This document shows, piece after piece, positions 7,386 to 13,600 of a DNA stretch of 14,131 nucleotides. The first letter of the stretch is position 1; every line of letters begins with the position of its first letter. The notes beneath the pieces were generated by a model. The model did no database searches, was not told the DNA's origin, and was given only the letters and a program-made list of their open reading frames with translations. The translations under genes and the position numbers were made by a program. The stretch is from Oscillospiraceae bacterium (GTDB lineage: Bacteria > Bacillota > Clostridia > Oscillospirales > Oscillospiraceae), in assembly GCA_028691385.1 (NCBI GenBank), contig JAQUZL010000045.1, forward strand, positions 1 to 14,131, written 5' to 3'.

Positions 7386-8239
7386 TGTACGTCCTCCGGT
7401 CGCTCTATTGTAAAGCGGCCAAGCTTGCCGCTGCGAAACTCTTCCAGCAGCGCTTGCGCCATGCGTTCCGTGTTGATCTCTCCGCCGGACACCAAAAAGC
7501 CGCGCTTGCGCGCGCAGGCCTCCAGCAGCTCCCAGCCGGGCGCATCGTCCGGCATTTCAATACCATAGCGCGCACGCACCGCATCGGGATATTCCTGCCA
7601 CAGCAGCCGCAGCAGATTGCAGGCCAGCTCTTCCAAATCCAAAACGGTATCCTTGACCGCTCCGGTATAGGCCAGCATTTGTCCCACTTCCCGGCTTTCG
7701 AACTTTGGCCATAAAATACCCGGCGTATCCATCAGCAGAAGGCCCGATTCCAGACTGATCCACTGCATGCCGCGAGTGACGCCGGGGCGGTTTTCCGCCT
7801 TGGCGCTCTGCCGGCCGGCGAGCTGATTGATAAACGTCGATTTTCCAACATTTGGAATTCCGACGATCATAATTTTCAGGCTGCGCCCCGCCTGACCCTT
7901 GGCGGCATAGCGTTCCACCTTTTCCGAGAGCAAGCTGCGCACTGCCGCAGAAAAGGGACTGACGCCCTTGCGGCTTTTTGCTTCGGTCGCAATGGCTTGG
8001 ATGCCGCGCGCCTTGTACCAGGCAATCCATTTTGCCGTCATAGTCGGATCTGCCAAATCCGAGCGGTTGAGCACCACCATCCGCGGTTTTGTCCCGCAAA
8101 TTTCGTTCATATCCGGATTTCGGCTGGAAATTGGAATGCGTGCATCCAAAATCTCGCACACTGCATCCACCAGCTTCAAATCCGTTTCCATCTTCCGGCG
8201 CGTTTTGGTCATATGCCCCGGGTACCATTGTATCTCCAT
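7382..8239 (-). CDS. rbgA: Ribosome biogenesis GTPase YlqF/RbgA
   Basis: Circularly permuted GTPase required for late assembly of the 50S subunit in Firmicutes. The 285-residue protein begins with WYPGHMTK at 5-12, typical of the family. The permuted order is clear: the G4 motif comes first as NRSD at 58-61, then G1 GIPNVGKST at 127-135, G2 threonine near T155 in RPGVTRG, and G3 DTPG at 171-174. The C-terminal RNA-binding helical region spans about 190-285. G4 reads NRSD instead of the usual NKxD, a conservative Lys-to-Arg change. AGGAGG stands before the ATG at 8237-8239. It starts a run of six genes that touch or overlap. Confidence 0.95.
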   Translation of the reverse strand: MEIQWYPGHMTKTRRKMETDLKLVDAVCEILDARIPISSRNPDMNEICGTKPRMVVLNRSDLADPTMTAKWIAWYKARGIQAIATEAKSRKGVSPFSAAVRSLLSEKVERYAAKGQAGRSLKIMIVGIPNVGKSTFINQLAGRQSAKAENRPGVTRGMQWISLESGLLLMDTPGILWPKFESREVGQMLAYTGAVKDTVLDLEELACNLLRLLWQEYPDAVRARYGIEMPDDAPGWELLEACARKRGFLVSGGEINTERMAQALLEEFRSGKLGRFTIERPEDVQ

Positions 8240-8266
8240 TTTGCCGCCTCCTTTGCGGGAACTGCT

Positions 8267-8319
8267 TGAGAAATTTGCTTCTCAGCAATGTTGCAGGCAT
8301 GCTGCGCAATCATGCGCAG
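8267..8319. repeat. Two short inverted repeats in the lepB-rbgA spacer
   Basis: TGAGAA (8267-8272) pairs with TTCTCA (8279-8284), and CTGCGC (8302-8307) pairs with GCGCAG (8314-8319), each with a 6-base loop. No T-tract follows either of them on the minus strand, so they do not look like intrinsic terminators of lepB. They may be RNA-processing or leader structures ahead of rbgA, or chance. The rest of the 117-bp spacer (8240-8356) holds only the rbgA ribosome binding site. Confidence 0.3.
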
Positions 8320-8356
8320 GCAGCGCCTTTTTCGTCATGTGTGCAGCAGGGCCTTC

Positions 8357-8935
8357 TTATTTCACCAGCCCGAACCGAGAAACCGGCCAGACCTTGGTCA
8401 GCACGCGCCCCAAAACAAACCGTTCATCCACCATGCCGATGGGCGTAAAGCGGCTGTCAGCGGAATGGTTGCGGTTATCCCCCATCACAAACAGGCAGCC
8501 ATCGGGCACCGTCACAGGAAAACACGGTCCGTCGTCATAGGACAGATAGGTATAGTCATTAATATAGGTTTCACTGAGCAGCGCGCCGTCCACATAGACC
8601 TCGCCTGCGTCAAAGTCAATGTCCACGGTCTGTCCGCCCTTTGCGATCACGCGTTTCACGATCACCTCATCGTCAAACGTCGGAATCTGCATGACCACAA
8701 TATCGCCGATGTCAATATCCTGATACAGCATATTGCTCAGCAGCACGACGCGGTCGCCATTGAGCAGCGTTGGCGTCATAGAAGGGCCGGACACGCCCAC
8801 GAGGCGAAAACAAAACACAAAAAATATCGTTACAACCGACAGGCATATCACAAGGTCATGCAGCCAGGTATACAGCTCATAGCCGGCCGGTGCAGGCCGT
8901 TCCTCTTTTTCGGCATTGACATTGAACTTACTCAT
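8357..8935 (-). CDS. lepB: Signal peptidase I
   Basis: Membrane-bound serine protease that removes signal peptides from secreted proteins. I use the ATG at 8933-8935 because GAGGG lies at normal distance; an upstream in-frame ATG at 8989 would add 18 residues without a good ribosome binding site. The resulting protein has 192 residues: a charged cytoplasmic N-terminus, one membrane segment at about 24-48, then the catalytic domain facing outward. The catalytic serine is S52 in SGPSM, the general-base lysine K94 in VKRVIA, and the box GDNRNHSADSR lies near the C-terminus. It follows rplS but is separated from it by a strong terminator, so it probably has its own promoter. The large secreted-type protein nearby is a plausible client, though this is inference. 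Confidence 0.95.
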   Translation of the reverse strand: MSKFNVNAEKEERPAPAGYELYTWLHDLVICLSVVTIFFVFCFRLVGVSGPSMTPTLLNGDRVVLLSNMLYQDIDIGDIVVMQIPTFDDEVIVKRVIAKGGQTVDIDFDAGEVYVDGALLSETYINDYTYLSYDDGPCFPVTVPDGCLFVMGDNRNHSADSRFTPIGMVDERFVLGRVLTKVWPVSRFGLVK

Positions 8936-8997
8936 GAAATCATATCCCTCAATCCATCTATAAATGCACAGCATTCCACAAATCGCCATTATGATTC

Positions 8998-9026
8998 ATT
9001 ATACACAGAAAGATAAAATAAAAAAA
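8998..9026 (-). promoter_or_regulatory. Candidate lepB promoter overlapping the rplS terminator
   Basis: A perfect TATAAT lies on the minus strand at 8998-9003, about 62 bp before the lepB start. At 17-bp spacing the -35 position (9021-9026) is TTTTTT, a poor match, and it is part of the terminator T-tract. The strength is therefore doubtful. It is nevertheless the best candidate between the rplS terminator and lepB. Confidence 0.4.
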
Positions 9027-9050
9027 GGGGTAGAAACCCCTTTTTTTATT
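9017..9050. terminator. Bidirectional intrinsic terminator after rplS
   Basis: A perfect 14-bp inverted repeat (arms 9017-9030 and 9037-9050, loop TAGAAA) has a GGGG/CCCC core followed by a run of seven T on both strands. It begins 10 bases after the rplS stop, so it should end the rplS transcript and separate it from lepB. Confidence 0.9.
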
Positions 9051-9060
9051 GCATATTCGA

Positions 9061-9402
9061 TTAGACCTTTTCGCGAACTTTCGCGCTCTTGCCCAGACGG
9101 TTGCGGAGGTAGTACAGCTTTGCGCGGCGAACCTTGCCGTGACGAACCGTTTCGACCTTCTCAATGTTCGGGGAATGAACGGGGAAAACCTTCTCGCAAC
9201 CAACGCCATAGGTGACGCGGCGGACGGTAATGGTCTCTTCCAGGCCGCCATGCTTCTTCGCAATGATCGTGCCCTCAAATGCCTGGACTCTCTCACGGGA
9301 GCCTTCCTTAATCTTGACATGAACGCGGACGGTATCGCCGACGTTCATCTCCGGAAGCTCGGGTTTGACATACTGATCCTTCAGTGCTTTCATCAGATCC
9401 AT
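9061..9402 (-). CDS. rplS: 50S ribosomal protein L19
   Basis: Ribosomal protein located at the interface of the 30S and 50S subunits. The 113-residue basic protein has the normal length. Family marks are the GDTVRVHVKIKEGSRERVQ block at 22-40, FEGTIIAKK at 42-50, the VRRVTYGVG segment at 60-68, FPVHSP at 73-78, and the basic end RRAKLYYLRNRLGK. The start at 9400-9402 has GGAGGTC upstream; a second ATG three codons later is less well placed. It appears to be a single-gene transcript, bounded by its own promoter (9508-9536) and a strong terminator. Confidence 0.97.
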   Translation of the reverse strand: MDLMKALKDQYVKPELPEMNVGDTVRVHVKIKEGSRERVQAFEGTIIAKKHGGLEETITVRRVTYGVGCEKVFPVHSPNIEKVETVRHGKVRRAKLYYLRNRLGKSAKVREKV

Positions 9403-9450
9403 GTTGTTATGACCTCCTATCCAAAATTAGGTGTTCGTGCCGAAATGTGA

Positions 9451-9479
9451 TGCCGCTGCACCGCAGTGCCGGCGCGGCA
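9451..9479 (-). promoter_or_regulatory. Candidate L19 leader hairpin upstream of rplS
   Basis: TGCCGC (9451-9456) and GCGGCA (9474-9479) pair as the outer stem, and CTGC/GCAG (9456-9459 with 9463-9466) can form an alternative inner hairpin. The structure lies in the predicted rplS leader, about 50 bases before the start codon. Ribosomal protein leaders upstream of rplS are known in Firmicutes; whether this one matches that class cannot be decided by eye. No T-tract follows, so a translational rather than transcriptional effect would be expected. Confidence 0.4.
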
Positions 9480-9507
9480 GAGGACCACCCGCATAACAAT
9501 CTGTATT

Positions 9508-9536
9508 AGTTTATCATTTTGCCCGCTGGAAATCAA
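9508..9536 (-). promoter_or_regulatory. Candidate rplS promoter
   Basis: TTGATT (9531-9536) and TAAACT (9508-9513) are spaced by exactly 17 bp on the minus strand, each matching four of six consensus positions. The A-rich tract just upstream (about 9540-9572) fits an UP element, common in ribosomal promoters. The transcript would have a leader of roughly 100 bases containing the GC-rich hairpin. Confidence 0.55.
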
Positions 9537-9661
9537 GTGCTATTTTCTCATTTTTTCTTCTCTTTTTCAATTAACCGTACCATTGGCGAGCCTACTGCAT
9601 CAAATTATGCCAAAAGCTGCTGCAATGATGAAAATAATGCATCAGAATTTTCACTTTTAAC

Positions 9662-9689
9662 TTGCTTTTCTCATAATTTTGTATATGAT
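9662..9689 (+). promoter_or_regulatory. Candidate promoter for the YitT-family gene
   Basis: TTGCTT (9662-9667) and TATGAT (9684-9689) are spaced by 16 bp. The -10 matches five of six positions, the -35 three of six. It lies 33 bp before the start codon in an AT-rich stretch, followed by a good ribosome binding site. Confidence 0.5.
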
Positions 9690-9722
9690 TAGGATGCTGA
9701 TTTTCAAAGGAGTGAGCGCAGT

Positions 9723-10586
9723 ATGACAACTAGCTCCGGCGTGAAGGCAGTCGCCTATGAATACTTAAAGCTTACATTGGCAACTGTTTTGCTGGTCATC
9801 GGTGTGTATATGTTCAAGTTTCCAAACAATTTCACCTTCGGCGGCGTCACAGGCATGTCCGTTGTGCTGACAGCCGTGCTCTCCGTCAGTGCCAGTACCC
9901 TGACTTCTATCCTCAACATCAGTCTTCTGATTGTTGGATTTCTGTTTATCGGCCGATCTTTTGGCATCAAAACAGTCTATGTCACCATTCTCATGTCCAT
10001 TCTTCTGGAGCTTTGCGAGCGGTATCTGCCCATGACGCAGCCGCTCACCTCCCAGCCCATGCTGGAGCTGGTATTTGCCGTTATTTTCCCGGCGATCAGC
10101 TCGGCGATTCTATTTAATATGGATGCGTCCAGCGGCGGCACCGATATTGTGGCTATGATCTTAAAGAAATACACCAGCATGGACATTGGCAAGTCGCTTT
10201 TATTGGTAGACATGCTGGTTACCGCTTCCTCCTTCTTCTTCTTCGGTGTGGAAACCGGCCTTTTTTCCGTGTGCGGCCTGGTTGCCAAGACCTTTGTCAT
10301 TGACGGCGCCATTGAAGATTTCAACCTTTGCAAATATTTCACCATTATCAGTGATAACCCGGATCCCATCGTTGATTTTATTCATGACGAACTGCACCGC
10401 AGCGCGACGCTCGAAAAAGCCGAGGGGTCTTATCTGCACCAGTCCAAAACCGTCATCATGACCGTGACGCGCCGCCGTCAGGCGGTGCAGCTTCGTAACT
10501 TCATCCGCCGGGTGGAGCCGACCGCTTTCATGATGATCACCAACAGCAGCGAAATCATCGGCAAAGGATTTCGCGGATTTAATTGA
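9723..10586 (+). CDS. YitT family integral membrane protein with C-terminal DUF2179
   Basis: Membrane protein of unknown transport or sensing role, 287 residues, as usual for the family. The N-terminal part has about five or six hydrophobic segments (roughly 15-32, 44-55, 60-78, 83-98, 114-132 and 158-195). The short motif SSGGTDI at 136-142 between two of them is typical. From about residue 203 to the end a soluble DUF2179 domain follows (KYFTIISDNPD, then KTVIMTVTRRR and a late FMMITNSSEIIGKGF). The start ATG has AAAGGAG about 10 bases upstream. It is a single gene between divergent rplS and the convergent large reading frame, with its own promoter and terminator. The function of YitT proteins is not established, so no symbol is given. 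Confidence 0.9.
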   Translation: MTTSSGVKAVAYEYLKLTLATVLLVIGVYMFKFPNNFTFGGVTGMSVVLTAVLSVSASTLTSILNISLLIVGFLFIGRSFGIKTVYVTILMSILLELCERYLPMTQPLTSQPMLELVFAVIFPAISSAILFNMDASSGGTDIVAMILKKYTSMDIGKSLLLVDMLVTASSFFFFGVETGLFSVCGLVAKTFVIDGAIEDFNLCKYFTIISDNPDPIVDFIHDELHRSATLEKAEGSYLHQSKTVIMTVTRRRQAVQLRNFIRRVEPTAFMMITNSSEIIGKGFRGFN

Positions 10587-10595
10587 CGATTGCAT

Positions 10596-10647
10596 AAAAC
10601 ACCCCCGAACGTGCGTCCTTGCCGGGCGCTGCGTTCGGGGGTGTTTT
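10596..10647. terminator. Bidirectional terminator between convergent genes
   Basis: A perfect 16-bp inverted repeat (AAAACACCCCCGAACG at 10596-10611 and its complement at 10632-10647) encloses a 20-base loop. The core is GC-rich and T-runs end the stem on both strands. It starts 9 bases after the YitT-gene stop and ends one base from the stop codon of the large minus-strand gene, so it can serve both. Confidence 0.9.
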
Positions 10648-10648
10648 G

Positions 10649-13600
10649 TTACGAAAACGAGGAAAACAGATCTGGGGTGATCGGCAGGTGCGCAATGACG
10701 CTTGCATTGGCCGTCCGATAGGTAAAGGATACCGCACTGCCGGAAACAGCGGCCGTTACGCCGCTTGGCGCGCTGACTGCGACTCCGGCGTCATCCACCC
10801 ATACCGGCCCGCTCGCCGAAGCAAGCATGCAGTAGGACGTCACGGTTCTGCCGCCTGTTCTGGTTTGAACCTGAAGTTTGTAACCGGATTCTCCGATTTC
10901 CAGAATCTGCGCATTGATGCATGCATCCGCTCCGGCAATGTCCGTCGTGGTTTCGCCGAGCTTTGTCTGCGGATAGGTCGCATTGGAAGTCGGTGCGGAG
11001 TACCATGCGCAGTGCAGGGTGGTATTTCCGGCAAACGTGCCGGAATATTGCACCTGACACACAATGGACGCGGCACTCACGGCGTGGGCATTGCGCCCTG
11101 CTGCGGTCAGGTCAATGTATGCTTTCGTCCGATCGGCAGAATAGGAAATCGGAAGCGTTTGGCCGCCGCAGACTGCGCTTGCCTCAAAGTTATATGGGAA
11201 GCGCTCCGTTGAATCCCCAAGCGAGAGCACAATGGTGTACAGCTGGTTGGAGGTGACCGTGTTGAAGAAATTCGGCGCTGTCCGATTCAGTGTGAGCGAA
11301 AGCGTATTGCCGGAAGTCACTTGGGATGCGGTTTCCTGCTGCGCTGTAAAGTTGGCCGCGCAGATGCTCATTCGCATCTGACTCTCAATCACAAAAGAAA
11401 CCTTTTCATCCCCGTCAAGACGCCAGTCGGCAATTGCATCACGCGCGCTCACGCGGTAGACCGTGATTGGCGCTTCGCGATTTCCGGTCGTCTGATTCAC
11501 GTAATAATACTGATAGGCGTCATAGCCATTGACGGTTGTTTCCAGCTGGTAGAGCTTGTCGTTATCCATTTCGGCTCGATCCGGGACATGATCAATCGGC
11601 ACCGTCTTCGTGTAAATTGTTGTTGGCAACACATCCGCTTCCGTTGTCACCGCACCGTTCTTATGATTCTTATCCTTATAATAATAGCGGGTGGTCGTCT
11701 TGCTGACTGCATCGGAATTGCCGGTTTCCACATGTTCAAGGGTGAAGTTGTAGCTGCTCGACAGCGTCCCCGTGCAGCCGGAGAAATCCACGATAAAGAC
11801 GTAATACTCTTCCCGATAGGCCAGCGACGCCGCAGGCAATGTGTAATTTTTTCCCGTCTGGAGATTCTTGAATGCCGTCAGCGAGAGATAGTTCTCGCCA
11901 CCTGTGGTTCGATAGGAATAATAGGCGTTGGCCGCGCTTGCTTTTTTCGGTACTAACATCGTAATCAGCGTTCCGGCCGGGAATGCCTGATACTTCCCTG
12001 CTGTGCCAAATGCCAATTCTTCGTTGCCGCTTGATGGCAACAGGGAGCTGAGATAAATGCTCTGCAGGCTCGATGCGTCATAATAGGACGCAAACTCCAT
12101 GGTAAATGCGCTGTTTTGCGTCAGATACACCGTCTCATCGTCGGCAAAATTTGCCGTTGCATCGACCATGTTGGCATAATACTTTCCATAAAGCGCATAG
12201 GCCTCGCTGTATGCTGTCTGGTAGACCGCATCCACATACAATATGATTGTCGTGGTGTTGGTAATGCCGCCGTTCTCACTGGAAAGCTTCAGCGTCAAGG
12301 TGTTTTCCGACTCGACGGTATCCGGATATGGCGGAATGGTCAATGTAAAGGTTACCCGTTTCGGCTTTGATCCGACTGCAAGATTCGTCACATCATTGCT
12401 GCGCTGATTTGCAAACAACGTCACATCTGTACCGGTACTGAAGCTTGCGTCCAGCGAAGCCTTGGTCTGCACAATGCTGTTGCCGCTCTTTTCCCACGAA
12501 TAGGACTCAATTTTCGCATCCCCAAGCAGGTTCACAAGGTCAATGGAGAGTGTTGCCTGATTGGACTGGCTGCCGGAGGTGCTGATGACGCCCTCGAGAT
12601 ACGCTTTCATGGTGATATTGCTGCTGTAGATATACCATCTATGGACGGTTTTCCCATCTGAGAAGCCGCGCGCGGTATGGTTCACCTCATCGTCATAAAC
12701 CGGATTGGGGTAGACTGTCTGATACTGTGTGGATGTGAAGGTGCCCGTGCTCGGAATGCTGGTGTCCTCGCTCGAGGCCGCATAAACATAGGCGCTGGCG
12801 TCGTCACCGAGATTGTTGCCGTCAACCCAGAGGGTAAACAGCCCCTCCACTTTGCCATAGGTGCCGTTGGCGTCAATGATCTCAAGCGACTCACCGTTGG
12901 CGACAATCACGGAGTTGCCGCGGAAGTAGTGTTCGGTCGTGTTATAAAATTGACTGTAACGCGTCAGGCTTGAACATGCGAGCGGATCCGGATGAGGGGT
13001 ACCGGTATTGTCATAGTACAGCACGCTGTGCTTGCCGCCGTCAGAATCGACGCGTGTCAGATAGTTGGTCGTCGCTGCGTTGGTGTCAATGGACGAATAT
13101 TGCTCCGTGGATTCATCGAAATCGACATCGCTCCACAGGCCTGCCAAATATTGCACCGTCTTTTGCAGGGTCACCTGACTGCCATCATACATCCGGAAGA
13201 GGTTGATACGGTTGATTGAAAATTCCAGCTGCGAGCTGGACACCGCGTCCACGTCCTGCGCACCTGTCAGCGTAATGTCTGAACGATACATCGCCACCAC
13301 GTCGCAGCGCTGCACGGACGCCATCTCACACTGGCCAAAGCCGTCCATAATGATCTGCGTATAGCCGCTGGTTGCGCAGCCGCGGCCGGCGCCGGATACG
13401 GAAAACTCATCGCCGACAACAATTTCATCGCCCATAAGCCCCTTCAGATAGACCACCGAATTGCCCACGTTGGTTGCGTTCAGCACCTCGCCGCCATCGC
13501 CGCCGTTGGAGCCGGTAACCGTATTGTGCGTCAAACCCTCGCCCACTCGGCCGCCGCCAAAAATACCGCCAATGGTATTGTCGCCAATCCGAATGGTGCG

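Larger units (their letters stand above)
9403..9722. other. 320-bp divergent intergenic region between rplS and the YitT gene
   Basis: No gene is seen here. On the minus strand it contains the rplS promoter and leader; on the plus strand it contains the promoter and ribosome binding site (AAAGGAG, 9706-9712) of the YitT-family gene. The part from about 9540 to 9722 is markedly AT-rich. The stretch at about 9540-9572 is almost all pyrimidine on the plus strand, so it is purine-rich with A-tracts on the minus strand just upstream of the rplS -35, where an UP element would lie. A short ORF at 9466-9660 is not convincing because it lacks a ribosome binding site and has an odd composition. Confidence 0.6.

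Noticed and set aside
7557..8309. 250-codon minus-strand frame overlapping rbgA
   Set aside because: It is out of frame with the clear RbgA GTPase motifs and has low-complexity shadow composition.
8936..8989. 18-residue N-terminal extension of signal peptidase I
   Set aside because: The ATG at 8989 lacks a good ribosome binding site and lies only about 10 bases downstream of the candidate -10; the ATG at 8935 has GAGGG at normal spacing and gives a typical N-terminus.
9466..9660. 64-codon plus-strand ORF in the rplS-YitT intergenic region
   Set aside because: It has no ribosome binding site, it begins in the rplS leader hairpin region, and its hydrophobic look comes from a pyrimidine tract better explained as promoter-associated DNA.
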